Assembly: GCA_015680685.1 (NCBI GenBank)
Contig: MNCI01008033.1
Coordinates: 300,990-364,989, forward strand
Length of the DNA stretch: 64,000 bases
Source of the DNA: Gnetum montanum
Taxonomy: Eukaryota > Streptophyta > Gnetopsida > Gnetales > Gnetaceae
Direction: 5' to 3'
Below, piece by piece: positions 1-10,900 of the stretch (position 1 is the stretch's first letter; the number at the start of each line of letters is the position of its first letter). Under the pieces are notes generated by a model. That model ran no database searches. It was not told the origin of the DNA and saw only the letters and a list, made by a program, of their open reading frames with translations. The translations under genes and the position numbers were made by a program.

Positions 1-308
1 GTCCTAGTATCGGTAGCCCATAGTGATGGGGTGGTTTTTGGTGGTGGTCAGCCCTAGGGGACACAGTCAGTGTTGGCCTAGGGGGATACCAAAGGACACA
101 TTAAAGTTTTAGGGGGGTTCCTGCTTCTAATGTTTGTTTATCATTGGAGTCTGGGGGGTTCGGGTTAAATCCTTTTTTGTTGGGGAAGACAATGCTCCTC
201 TTGGGGCTATGGGCTCCATTGCTGATCAAGGTTTCTCCCCTAAGCTTGTACATATTATTTTTTGCTCCTTTTTAATATATTCCCAAAAATTTGCTCAAAA
301 AAAATAAT
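1..308 (+). mobile_element. 3' end of an L1-type LINE
   Basis: The stretch is G-rich (runs such as GGGGTGG and AGGGGGG), as in L1 3' UTRs. It ends in a run of A preceded by a T-rich tract (TTTTTGCTCCTTTTTAATATA). The last ~60 bases resemble, in order, the 3' end of the minus-strand L1 at 1277: a GTACATATT word, a T-rich tract, then a CTCAAAAAAA or TTCAAAAAAA tail. The body of the element lies outside the window to the left. The identification is by tail structure and similarity to the neighbouring element, not by coding sequence. Confidence 0.5.
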
Positions 309-334
309 CCTAGACAAACATCAACAAATCATTT

Positions 335-412
335 CTATGGGTTGGATTTGAACCATTAACATATTTGTGACAATCGAAACCACTTGCTAGTCAGTTAATA
401 CCTAACCTTGAA
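335..412 (-). repeat. tRNA-related fragment with a perfect B box
   Basis: The minus strand contains the Pol III B-box word GGTTCAAATCC, and about 45 bases upstream a weaker A-box-like stretch around TAGCAAGTGG. No cloverleaf could be drawn, so this is more likely a SINE head or tRNA relic than a tRNA gene. Confidence 0.3.
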
Positions 413-1236
413 ATTCAAATTTTACTATCATTCTTCATCATTATGTATTCCAATTTGTCGCAAATTTATTATAGCCACAAAATGTTGGTATGATTGCACA
501 TAGCATTTAACACTAAGCCTTTGAATTTTTTATGCAATTATGATGGCAACTAGCCACTATTATCCATTCTAACTTTGAAAGACTCATCTATCATGTCTAT
601 TTACTAACAGCTTCCAATCAATATTACAAGGTACAAAAGCATGTATTGCACATCTTTAGTTTTTTAACTTTCTTATTTTATCTTTCTTCTCGTAAGCATG
701 GAAGCATGCTCCCACAAAAGTTTGCCTACTCCACACATTCTAGGAGTGGGAGCACAAGCTAGACGTTGAAACACCAATGATTAGCAAAGCTGCCACCAAC
801 ACTTGGTTTATTCCTTCATAAATTGAGAAGCGATCATCTTGCAACAAGTTATCATGAAATGATTTCACACCAAGGTGACAATAATTGTAAATTTGAGTGT
901 GAAACATATTATGTTATATTGTACTCGTGCAAGGATGATTTCAAATTATTTCATGTAACTAAATCGAGTCATGCCTCCATTAATATGTTGATTGATTTGT
1001 GAGATGATATCATTTCTTAAACAGATGATAAAAGGGAAATTTTGTTGTATCTACTAATTGTTGTATGGTATGCACTATGGTTGGATCCAAATCATCGTTT
1101 ACCTAAAGGCAAAAACATACATCCTCAATCTCTATGGTAACATTCTAACATCTTATTTTTCTATGGATGGTGTGGACATCTAAAAGGTTGGGATTTTTAC
1201 TTGTATTTATAAATACAGAGTCCTATTTTGATTTAC
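413..1236. other. A+T-rich spacer with no recognised feature
   Basis: I see no coding similarity, LTR ends or structured repeat here. It is the sequence into which the L1 at 1277 inserted, continuous with the sequence after 6666. Confidence 0.5.
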
Positions 1237-1276
1237 ATAAGCTTATTTTGGTGGATTTGTTGAAAAAAATTCATTT
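1237..1276. repeat. Left target-site duplication of the L1
   Basis: This ~40-bp stretch (starting ATAAGCTTATTTTG) recurs at 6626-6666 with one substitution and a small length change in an A-run. The two copies bracket the L1 exactly, with the poly(T) of the minus-strand element next to this copy. It is long for an L1 duplication. Confidence 0.75.
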
Positions 1277-1399
1277 TTTTGAAGAAAGTTTAGGTGTATT
1301 AATAGAAAAAAGGAATTACAACCAATATGTACATCACATCCCCACACAACAAAAAACTAGAAGGGAGAAACAAGCAAGATAACAAGGGGTGAACCACCA

Positions 1400-1830
1400 C
1401 CCCAACACCAAAATGTGTGTCACCCCCAATCCTACGTAGCGGTTATACCCCCAGTATCAACAAAAAGCCATGAGGGTAAGCAACCCCCCTTGCCCATCCG
1501 CAAGCAAAAGTCCCACCCCGAAACTTCATACCCCGACAAACTAGTGACATAGCCCAGAAGGCCTAAACACACACTAAGGCATCCCAACAATGGACTTACC
1601 CCAATATAGGCCAATGTCAAACTTAACAAAGACAAAAACCCCACAAAAATGGGAACCAACCCCAACACCCATCAACACTACAATCATAAAGGGAGGCAAG
1701 TACAAGCACAGACCACCCGCTCTTGACAATGCACCGCATCCAACACAACTTGATGTCTCTCCAAGTCGACAAAAATAGCCACCTCCTGAAAATTTTTGAA
1801 GGCAGCCTCCATTCTCGCACAAATATCTAG
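1400..1830 (-). other. G-rich 3' region of the L1
   Basis: On the minus strand this is dense in GGGG and GGTGG runs and ends with a T-rich tract and poly(A). This matches the G-rich tract common in L1 3' UTRs. A few open stretches exist but none looks like a conserved domain. Confidence 0.45.
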
Positions 1831-1899
1831 GCCCCCTTCTCTGTATGGGTGCAACTCATGTCCTTGGCACCAAATATGTCAGGAAAGAGTGCTCCATGG

Positions 1900-2560
1900 C
1901 ACACTCCTTCCAATGTTCAAAATGACATAAGGGCAACACCCTTGCAGCAGCCACGTATGCACATTGTTCTCATGGACAGCATCAAGCCTTCTCTGTATCT
2001 GCACCTCCTCCTCCTCCCTTTCCCTACATTCCCATTCTTCTTGTTTCTACCTGTCTTGCTCCAAGGCCTCCTCCTAAACTTGGGCTCTAATAGTTGCCAT
2101 CAACTCTGCCTCTAGCGACTCACGTGCCATCGCTTCTGCTAGATCCCGTCGTCAGCTCTCCTCTCTCACCATGTCCAAAAATCATCATTCAGTCTCCTCC
2201 AGCTGCTTCTAGAAAGCCTCCTCTTGTTCTACCCATTTGCACTCCCAATGGCTCCTTTCCTCCCTCGTCGCAGTCTCAACAAACTCCACCAATAGAGCCT
2301 CCATCCACAAAGACTTTGACCCAAATGCTTCCCCAATACCTATGGCAGCCGCACTGACACCACCATGAAGGCCCACCTTGACGTCCACCATCCCTTGCCA
2401 CAATGGCACCATAGGCTCCTCTAGAGAGGAAACCTAAAACCAAGCCCAAAGGCCCAACTCCACCACATCCCCCTCCTTTGAGTCACTTGACAACTCCACC
2501 ACCACCACCAACTCACTTCGTGACCTTTGCCAATTGTACACCATCTTGATAGGGTTACCC
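1900..2560 (-). pseudogene. Charged coiled-coil-like coding relic in the L1 3' part
   Basis: One minus-strand frame over ~2240-1980 reads as a strongly charged Glu/Arg/Gln-rich helix (for example REREEEEVQIQRRLDAV), broken by about six stop codons. Upstream, at ~2440-2520, there is an acidic stretch with SSDSKEGD. It lies ~700 bp or more downstream of the zf-RVT motif but inside the element as bounded by the target-site duplications. Plant L1 ORF2 normally ends soon after zf-RVT or an RNase H domain, so this is either a captured extra domain, part of another L1 copy, or a misread purine-rich UTR. I do not recognise the family. Confidence 0.35.
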
Positions 2561-2625
2561 CCCAATGCATAACAAGGGGACCTCGCCTCCTTCCAAAATG
2601 CTAGAAGTAACCCCGAATGTCTTCC

Positions 2626-3084
2626 CTATTGACACCAATGGAACGCATCCAAGAAAAAACGAAGCAAATTCATCATGTGCCCTAGTTGCAAGCACCACAT
2701 GATGGTAAAATGTAGGCCCTGCAATTTCGATGTGTTACCCAATTGGACAAAAAACGATTCCACCAAATCAGCAACTACTTGCCACAACATCAACAACGAT
2801 GACTTCAAAACTTGCCCACTCCCTGTCTTGGGAACCAACCCAAAGAAAAACATCTCCATATCACAAAGACCCTGGCCCATGGCAAGGATGATCTCACTTG
2901 CCATCAGCACACCCAACAATGCCACGATCAACTCTTCTATGAGCGAAATATGCACCCCCATGAATAGGGTATGATCCCCTTCCCAATTAACGTAAAAGGC
3001 CTCATCCTCCAAGTCCGACTTACCCTGTAACCAAGGGAGCAGCTCAGCCCAACCAATCCACTTAACTAGGTGCCACAGCTCCAA
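2626..3084 (-). pseudogene. Open 152-codon segment after the L1 zf-RVT, function unknown
   Basis: A single uninterrupted minus-strand frame lies just downstream of the ORF2 C terminus. It could be the rest of ORF2: a weak resemblance to the Glu-Ala-helix part of an RNase H fold (ELIVALLGVLMASE) was considered but is not convincing, and catalytic Asp/Glu residues cannot be assigned. No other domain is recognised. Confidence 0.3.
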
Positions 3085-3099
3085 GTTTTCCTAGTACCC

Positions 3100-6000
3100 A
3101 TCACAAGGCAGCTCAAAAGTTGGTGTCACCCCTATAGCAACCCACACCTCTTTCCACAAATAGAAACCTTCTATCGCAATTTGCATCGACAACAGTAACT
3201 ACTTTTCTCGAAAAATGTAGTAATTTTTGGCCTTCCACAGGAACCATAGGATCATTGCCACCCTTGAATTGCCATCCAAATTCAGATTTTGTCATAGATC
3301 GGCCACCCGGAACACTCTACCGACGAACAAACATGCATAAGTAAAATGAGCCACCGTCTCCACACTTGTCATGCAAAGTGGGCACATCATGTTTACATTC
3401 ACCCCCCTATGCACCAAAACCACCTGGACAAGAATAGTGTCATGATTAATTAACCAAATGAATTATTTAAATTTTTCTAGCAAAAATCCTCTCCATAAAT
3501 CCTGCCACCCCCAAACCGTAGGATATCTATGTTGAATTACTTGTTTTGAGGTGGTCCCCATCATCCCCGATTGATTCATTGAAATGGTGTGTTGATGGAT
3601 TGCATGCTAGATGTGGGAGTCATGTGTCCCAACAATCCATCGCTAGTACTTATTTCCCAAGATGATGATATTGAGTAGGCTTTGGTAACTCATGTTGAAA
3701 GTATCTTGGAATCTGTAGATACCCAGACCCCCGACATTCTTGGGCCTTGCAACCATATCCCATTTCACCAAATGCAATTGGTCTCCTCCTTTTCCCTCAG
3801 ACCAGGTGAAAGTCCATATGATTTGATCAATTCTAATGACAATATCCACTAGGGGGAAGGCCACCAACGCAACATACCTCGCCATGGCCAAAAGAACTAA
3901 GGAAACTAATAAGGCCCTTCCCACACAAGTCAATAATTGGCAAGCCCAATAATCCACCTGTCTATGTAACTGTTCAAGCAAATGAGTCCAAGTCTTCCTC
4001 CTATGCCGTCATACAATGGCAACCCAAGGTAAATGTTGTCCTTGGAACCAAGTACGACCCCCAACTGCTGCATAATCAACCCCTTAACTCTACCATCAAT
4101 GTTAGGCAGATGAACCACCGACTTTCCCCAATTAATTTCCAAACCAATTTCCCCTACCATTCTCTGGAGCACTTTGTTAACGACCACTGCCTAAGGCACT
4201 ATTGCCCTTGAAAACAAGATAGTATCGTCCACATAATGCTCGACCAAGCATCTAGTTCCAACAATTTGCAATCCCTGCACCCTCTCCAATTCACAGTAGG
4301 CCTGCACAGTGTCCATAACGAGAATAAAAAGGAACGGCGACAACATATCACCCTATCTCAACCCCCTCCTCAAGGACGAAAATCCCCACAACTTCCCCCC
4401 AAGATCCAAGGAGAAAGCCCCCAACAACTGGATATGGATACACAAATTAAACAAGGCCAAATGAAATCCATTCCTTAGAATAATTTCCTACAGAGCCTCT
4501 CACGAAACTATATTGTAAGCCTTAGAAATGTCAAGTTGTAGGCACATACTAGGATACTTTGTGGTCTATAAAGAATGTAGAGCCTCCTACACTGGCAAAA
4601 TTTGGTCTTGGATGTAACATCTTTTGATAAAACCAACCTGTTGGGGTCCCAACAGGCATGGCATCAATAGCACCAATCAGCCAACCAGCAATTTTAAAAA
4701 AAGGCAAAGGAGAGTGTTGCGAACACCAATTGGTCTGAAATGTGCCAGCTCCATCGGTTGGTCCAAATTTGGGACAAGCACAATGCAAGAGCAGTTAATC
4801 TCCTTTCAAACTTGTTGCCACCAGAGCATCACATTAAAAGCATCCAACAAGTTTGCACCCATCACACCGTTGAAAGCTTGAAAGAATTCCACCAGCCAAC
4901 CATCTAGGCATGGTGCCTTCCCCTTCTTCATAGATCCCAATGCTTCCTCCAACTCCCTTCTAGAAAAAGGTTCTAAAAATGTCAATTATCCTCCTCACTC
5001 AAGACCGTGTCAATAAAAATTGAGATCAGGTTCGCCTATTGATGCCTCCAAATTCGAGACCAATAATCTAACAAAGCCTACGCAATCTATTGATCTCTAG
5101 TGATCTCCTATCCCTAAACAACAATATTGTAAATCTTCTTGGCCTGGCAAGTAGAGTTCACCACAACAAAGAAAAAACATGTATTATGGTCCCCATCTTT
5201 CAGCCATCGTGCATGACCTCGCTACCTCCAATATGCTTCTTCCTCTACATCTACAAATTGAAGGTTAGCCGAACCTCCTGCTCTACATTTCCCAGGTCCC
5301 TCCCTAACTCCTGCTTCACTTGAATATTCAAGAGTTTATGGAGCATGGCCTCTTTAGAGAATTAGAATGAGAATTTATCTTCCTTATTCTTCCCCTGCAA
5401 TGCCCGCTTGAGCTGATTCAAACCTTGTTTAAGGAAATATCTGGGCTCAACCCACTCAGAGTAGGAGCCCCAAATGCTCTCCAACAAGGGACACAACCAT
5501 GGTTTGTGGAGCCAAAAATGTTGAACCTAAAGGGGGTGATCCGTCCATGGTCCCCTTCCCCAAATACAACACAACATTGGACGATGATCAAATGCAATCT
5601 GTTCTTTCCCTTTCACCTCCATCCCCTAGCCCAAGAGGAAATGAGAGCTTACCCAAACCGTGTCAATCCTTATCATTGCCCTTCCGTTGATTACTCCACG
5701 TGTATTGGGAATCTCTAATCTCCAAGTCCACTAACTCGTAGGCAACCAAAAATTACAGAAAATCTTGAGCTCCTAGAGGATCCTTAACACAACCTCCAAA
5801 CTTCTCCCAACTCCTATGAGGATTGTTTAGAACCCCAAATCGAACTCTAACTACGTTTTCTTGGACCAAGACACCAACCTTGATGGCCTACCAACTTTTT
5901 TGGAGTCTAACGAAACCAGGAAGGCATCACCCCCCTTTCAGTAATCTCAGCCATGGACAGCAAGAGTCCACCTCTAGCCACTTACACCCAACTCCCAAGC

Positions 6001-6260
6001 AGGGGCAACTCCACCCCCATCTGCATGCGCCCTCCCCCCGAGCTCACAAGAGAACTCAACTTCATAGCCAACCCTGACAGTGTCCTATCCAAGCTCTCCT
6101 ATAGCCCTGACACAGTGCCACCCTTCTCCTACATTCCTATCCCTAGGCTCTCCTTCCCCCATTGTTCTAGTCCAAGGCTACCCTATTCCTACGGCTCTGA
6201 CACATCGCCCCCTATCTTGGAGGAGTTGGCCCTAGAGAAGCCACCCCCGTTTGAGGGGCC
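3100..6260 (-). pseudogene. L1 ORF2: endonuclease-reverse transcriptase
   Basis: ORF2 of plant L1 elements nicks target DNA and copies the element RNA. On the minus strand I see, in order: an AP-endonuclease segment (DSQYTWSNQR at ~5687-5720, then IDTVWVSS and FDHRPML); the RT finger motif (AHFRPIGVRNT, ~4715-4745); LDISKAYN (4512-4541); RRGLR-stop-GDMLSPFLF (~4330-4375); the catalytic YVDD box at 4224-4235; a thumb-like VGGLGIYRF (~3705-3745); zf-RVT with CPLCMTSVETVAHF (~3345-3395); and the tail motif LWFLWKAKN (~3225-3250). Both catalytic Asp of YVDD survive. Multiple stops and at least two frameshifts show it is dead. The order and motifs are diagnostic of L1-clade ORF2. Confidence 0.85.
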
Positions 6261-6328
6261 CGCGGTGACCTACCCTTGTGAGTCACAACCGTCCAACCAT
6301 CTTTTGGTGTCTTCTTACTAGGTGGCTT

Positions 6329-6544
6329 CTACCCCACCCTACAATCTTTTGTCAAGTGACTTGCTTTCCCATAGGTATCACAGTGTGTTGCCAACATATG
6401 CCTTTTTACTCCCCATGGTTCAGCCACCACATTCTCATATTCGACAACAACTTTTTCCTCCCTCGAGGGTAGGACTAGGATGACCTCCTTAACCAGGTCC
6501 TTCAACAACAATGATCTCCAGTTGCAAAAACAAGCAAATCCCAT
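6329..6544 (-). pseudogene. L1 ORF1 remnant with defective zinc knuckle
   Basis: The minus-strand frame ends in HCDTYGKASHLTKDC, a gag-type CX2CX4HX4C knuckle in which the second Cys is now Tyr. Plant L1 ORF1 proteins carry such a knuckle for RNA binding. Its position at the extreme 5' end of the preserved element shows that most of ORF1 was lost on insertion. Confidence 0.6.
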
Positions 6545-6625
6545 TCACTCCTTGGACCTCATGAACCTATCAAACAAAATGAACTCACCAAAGAGCCCAA
6601 CCAAGGTTCTAAAAAAATCATTTTA

Positions 6626-6666
6626 ATAAGCTTATTTTGATGGATTTGTTGAAAAAAAAATCATTT
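6626..6666. repeat. Right target-site duplication of the L1
   Basis: Partner of 1237-1276; identical except one A/G difference and the length of an A-run. It abuts the truncated 5' end of the L1. Confidence 0.75.
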
Positions 6667-7185
6667 AAGAGAAAAATTATGATGTGTCATATTTTATGCT
6701 AGCAACATAAACGTAGGCATATAACTTTTCATGGGCATTTAATTAAAATGACCTATTTCAACTACATTTATACTTTTGTTTTTTGTGTAGTGGCCCACAT
6801 AATAAAAGCCACTCCCATTATTGGTTCAAACAAAAAATCATCAATGATTTTTCGAAAATGTCTTCGAAAGTATATGGAAAAATAAAATCCTAAAACATCC
6901 AGTTGATCCATGTTAATAAAAAGTCAAAAACCAAAAACAAACCTTAAAACAAGTCTATCACCAAGTTCAGCAAAATAATTTATTTTATTTGTAAGAATAA
7001 TCAAGATTTTATAGCTTTATCAACTTTAAGGATTTTTTGCCCTGTTTTTGATTTTGTGGTTGTCCTACCTCGACAAAATATAAAAAGTAACCTTTAAACT
7101 ATATTTTTCTATTTTTATAATAATTTTAAATGTTCATGTTCCATATGCATCTACCCTTGCTCTAAAGAAATAGCCCTCATTTTCA
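6667..7185. other. A+T-rich spacer, nothing recognised
   Basis: No coding similarity or repeat boundary was found. It continues the pre-insertion sequence found left of 1237. Confidence 0.5.
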
Positions 7186-7345
7186 AACTTAAATGGGTAT
7201 GCATTCCCATGTTCCTATGTTTCCACATTCCCAAACCCTGTCAAACATAGCTACAGAGAGATATGAATAAAGTCTCACAACAGGGTTTGCACTCCCAGTC
7301 ACAAAGATAGTACCCTAGGAGTTTTACCACCAAACTTAGCTCCAC
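7186..7345 (-). repeat. SINE of tRNA-derived type (Au-SINE-like)
   Basis: On the minus strand the head reads TGGTGGTAAAACTCCTAGGG (A-box region). About 30 bases later comes GGGAGTGCAAACCC, a slightly changed B box, then TGTTGTGAGACTTTATTCAT and CTCTGTAGCTATGTTTGAC. Spacing of the two promoter boxes fits a Pol III-transcribed plant SINE. The 3' end is not sharply defined, and no flanking duplication was found. Confidence 0.5.
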
Positions 7346-8110
7346 ATACATGATTTTATCTGACTTAGCCATAATTATGAGGTCTCATTTTTAAAGCACA
7401 TTTTCACTTTTGCAAAGTTAAAATTTATCAATGTTGTGTATAACTTTTCTGACACTGAAACTAATAGCATTTATTTACATTTACTAAGAACATCTTCAAT
7501 TTATCAAACCACACTAGTTTCAGATATCCTTTTACAAAATTTTCCTATAACTCAATATTCCCCACTAAAATCAAACCTACGAAGGTTTCCATGTGAAGAT
7601 TCTTACCAGTAAGCTAATACATCATTGTATTTAATTAATAATTTTTTAATAAACCTTTTCTACAATTTATTTTCATTGGGTGGAAGATAAGAAGTTAAAG
7701 TGGAACTTATTTGTTGTTTTTTTTAAGTGGCAAATGCTCTTTGATTGATACTTCAGCTAACTAATTTCTTTAGTTTATCACAACCCCTATACCCAAATTT
7801 TTTACACTTTGCTGAGGAGTGTAGAAGTAGTTTGTTGCTTCACTGAGAAGTGTTTTGTTGTTTCACTGAATAATATTTTGCTGCTTTGCTGAGGGTTTTC
7901 ACATCACTGAACATATGGCTCCACCTAATTAATCCAAAAAGCATCAAATTAGTATGCACATAAAAGTCCTAGTTAAACAATAAAATACTATGGAAGAGAA
8001 ATAACAAACTTGTCTTCAAAATTAAGGATCTTTAAATGGATGCATGAACAGAAAAAGAAATATCAGAGAAGCAAATGATTCTGATGAAAGAATTAAGAAT
8101 GGCTAGTAAC
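7346..8110. other. Spacer, nothing recognised
   Basis: The stretch is A+T-rich. A short irregular repeat of TTTGCTG/TTTCACTGA words occurs at ~7800-7910. No gene or element boundary is evident. Confidence 0.4.
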
Positions 8111-8119
8111 GATGGATCA

Positions 8120-8590
8120 GCATAACATTTATTTTGAAAATGATATAGCTGCAAATCAAAAAGTTATGATTGAAAAACTAGAAACTATGATGGCACAAGT
8201 GATTGGAGAATGGATTGTAGAAAAGAAAACAAATATATGTGACATGATTGCAAAGCAGAAAACGAATGTTGAAGCAATTTCATAGCATGTTAAAGCTTCA
8301 ATTTGTCGGGGATCCTGAAAATCAAGATGAAAATTTAGTTGAAAATTTAGTTGAAGTTGCTCATGACATCATAAAAAATATAATGCACAGCTTAGTGTCA
8401 CTTGATACAATCATAGATGCTTATTGCATAAGATTCAAAGGCAATAAACCACCTCATATTATTGTGAAATTTAGCAATATAACTACTCAAGGAAAAATTC
8501 AAAACAATCATAGTAACTTGAAAGGAGAAAATTTTGGATAAACGAAGATTTCACAAAAGAAGAGCTTACAGAGAGATTTTCCTAAAGGCT
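8120..8590 (+). pseudogene. LINE ORF1 with L1-ORF1p-like C-terminal domain
   Basis: An N-terminal coiled-coil-like stretch (~8125-8230, Lys/Glu-rich) is followed, after frame changes, by LQFVGDPENQDENLVENL, then PPHIIVKFSNI, and in another frame INEDFTKEELTERF (~8537-8578). The series 'FVGIPE ... acidic helix ... PRxIIVKF ... EDF(T)xExxxxR' is the pattern of the RRM-plus-C-terminal-domain ORF1 proteins of L1-type and related LINEs, which bind element RNA. It differs from the zinc-knuckle ORF1 common in flowering-plant L1s. Confidence 0.55.
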
Positions 8591-8639
8591 ACCAAAAATG
8601 ACATTATGCAATAGAAGTCTATGTATAAAAAGAAGTGAT

Positions 8640-10780
8640 TTGATGAAGAATGTCTACAAACAAGATTAACCATCAAAAACTCCTATAATAATAAAGCCTT
8701 AACTAAGGATTCCATGAAAGTGCTTTAACGAAAAACAAAAATTTCTAAAGGAGCATCAAAAAAATATAGTGCAAATAATAAAGCAAGATCCACAAAATGT
8801 TTTAAAACTTTTTAGAAAGAAAGCTTCTCCAAACAATGATATTCCACTTGCACATATTAAAATTTTCTGAAAAAATTTTGTTCCGCAACAAAGCAAATTA
8901 CATAACTAGTTGCATGCACCCAAATATTTTACAACTTGCATATAATGTAGTAGAGGAAATTAAGAAATTAGCTCCTAGAAAAGTTGTAAATGTGAAATGA
9001 TTATATGCTAAATTATTAAAATGTGTTGGAAAATTAATTTGGACAAAGACTTAGAAAATGTTTAATGAAGGATTTCAAAATAGTTTGACCAGACAGTAAA
9101 TGATTGGTAGAGCTATTATGCCTATTAACAAATGGGATACATCAAATTTAAATAATTACAAATTGACCATGATTAGTAACTTATTTGCAAAATTGCTAGG
9201 TATCATTCTAGAGAAAAAAATTGGGTTAATGGATAGAAGAAAATAATTTACATGTAGTTTCACAAGTAGATTCAAAATAAAGCATTCTACAATAGATCAT
9301 CTAGTTACTCCAAGATATTGCATTAAAACAAAGGAAAAACAAGGTTAAACCCTTATTTTCCTTGTTGATATTGCTAAAGCATTTTAATCTATTGTGAGAG
9401 ACCAATTATGCAATAAGTTTATCCCATTTAATGTTTATCCTAGTTTATTCAATGTCATTCAAAATTTATACAAAGAAATAATTTTTGAATTAAAAGATGG
9501 TGAAATGACACAATCTTGTTAGTTTTACAACAATATAGGAGTAAAGCACAGCTATCCCCATTCACCAACAAAATTTGAGATGTTTCTTGGCAAACTAAGA
9601 GAGGGAATTGAACAGGCAACTACAAATTATATAATTAAAGTGGATCAATCAAGAATACAACTTTTAATCTTTGTACATATTGTAGCACTAATTGTAAATT
9701 CAAAAATAGGATGACAAGCAATGTTATATCAACTAGAAAATTTATGTGAACACACAAATGTTGACAAAACAAGTGTTACATTGTGAAACTAATAAGAGAT
9801 ATTACACTTTCAGCTAAATAATAAAAAAATTGAGATTGTGGAGAAATATAGATATTTGGGGTAGATTACTCTAAAAATTATAAATAGCATTTTATATCAC
9901 AGAAAACTACAAATAGTTAAAAGGCTAGCAATCACAATATTTGAACATATCTTTTTCAAACAATTGTATAACTTGCAGTGCTTTATGGATATGTAGTATG
10001 AGATCTAGATGTTGCTCAAGGATGTTCAAAAAAAAATTGAAAAACTTCAAAAATAGTTCTTGTTTGATGAATTCAAGGTAAAACTTATATCCTATATGCA
10101 ATACTTTTATTAGAAGCTAATTTGTTACCAATGGAAGTTGAAGCAATGTATCAATTCTTAACATTATATTTAAATAATAAAAATAGCAATAATATCTCAA
10201 GAGAGATCATCCAAAATCTCAACAACAAAGACAATACCATGAAGGAAAATTGTGGCTACAAAAATAGGATATTGCAAATATTAATATAATAATAAATTCA
10301 GAACAAGCTTAGAAACTCATCAAAGAAAAGAGTTTTATAGAGATGGCAAAATAAAGCACATATACAAAAAATGCCTCAATTTTACTAACAAAACATTAGA
10401 GGTGGCAAACATGACAAAGCATACTATTTAAATGCAGCTATTCCAATATCCATGATAGCAGTAATTGGCAAAGTAAGAATGGAATCACATCACCTCTATA
10501 TTGAAACTAGAAGGTGGAATAATGTACAACATAAAGACTATTTATGCAATCGAATTTACTACAAGTAGTAGAAGATGAACAACATGCATTATTAGTATAT
10601 TGTGAAACAAATTTCCTTAGAAGAATATTGTAAATCTTTAGTCAATCTTTGTATGATCTATTCAAGCTATCAGTGTTGGTTCTAGGGAAATATGTAAAAG
10701 ACATGTTCAAATTGCATGAACATTAAACGCATCAATTATACTCGAGATTTATTACTACTGATGTATTTTGTACATGCTAA
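8640..10780 (+). pseudogene. LINE ORF2: reverse transcriptase without endonuclease
   Basis: The relic starts with the linker motif FDEECLQTR (~8640-8665) and continues with EEIKKLAPRKVVN, INKWDTSNLNNYKLTMISNL, KHSTIDHL (9281-9304), LVDIAKAF (9361-9384) and GVKHSYPHSPT (~9538-9570). The palm position YADD has become FVHI at 9670-9681, so both catalytic Asp of that box are lost. Later come VEKYRYLGV (~9838-9865) and a C-terminal motif HHLYIETRRWNN ... VEDEQHALL (~10490-10600), as in CR1/Jockey-type ORF2 tails. The endonuclease domain expected upstream is deleted. The frame is conserved over long stretches despite many stops. Confidence 0.65.
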
Positions 10781-10900
10781 TTTGTTTAACAGATCCTTTA
10801 AGTCCATACAGAAGTAATTAAATTTTAGTTTTAGTGTCGTTACTCAATGTTGTGTACAATTTCTCCATTTCCCTAATGATAAGGTTTACTTTCATTAAAT

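Larger units (their letters stand above)
1277..6625 (-). mobile_element. Minus-strand L1-type LINE, 5' truncated, decayed
   Basis: Read on the minus strand, the element runs from a remnant of ORF1 with a zinc knuckle (6329-6544), through an AP endonuclease (~5560-6250), reverse transcriptase (~3640-4800) and the C-terminal zf-RVT motif (~3320-3400), to a G-rich 3' region and a poly(A) tail at about 1277-1290. Near-identical 40-bp repeats flank it. At ~5.35 kb it lacks the start of ORF1 and any 5' UTR, as expected from incomplete reverse transcription. Many stop codons and frameshifts make it inactive. Several stops sit where the family has Gln or Arg, consistent with deamination of methylated cytosine. 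Confidence 0.85.
8111..10900 (+). mobile_element. Plus-strand non-L1 LINE (CR1/Jockey-like), decayed
   Basis: The element has an ORF1 with a coiled coil plus RRM/CTD-like C-terminal half (8120-8590), then an ORF2 reverse transcriptase with its C-terminal domain (8640-10780), then an A+T-rich 3' region. The endonuclease is missing: only ~50 bases separate the end of ORF1 from the ORF2 segment that normally follows the endonuclease. The RT reads for >700 bp in one frame with about eight stop codons. RT motif spelling and the C-terminal His/Cys motif differ from the L1 at 1277-6625 and resemble CR1/Jockey/L2-type ORF2 proteins. Confidence 0.65.

Noticed and set aside
335-412. A functional tRNA gene
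   Set aside because: B box is perfect but no cloverleaf or proper A box and anticodon arm could be drawn.
1590-2974. Plus-strand Pro/Thr/Ser-rich frames
   Set aside because: Complement of the G-rich and charged minus-strand L1 3' part; no domain.
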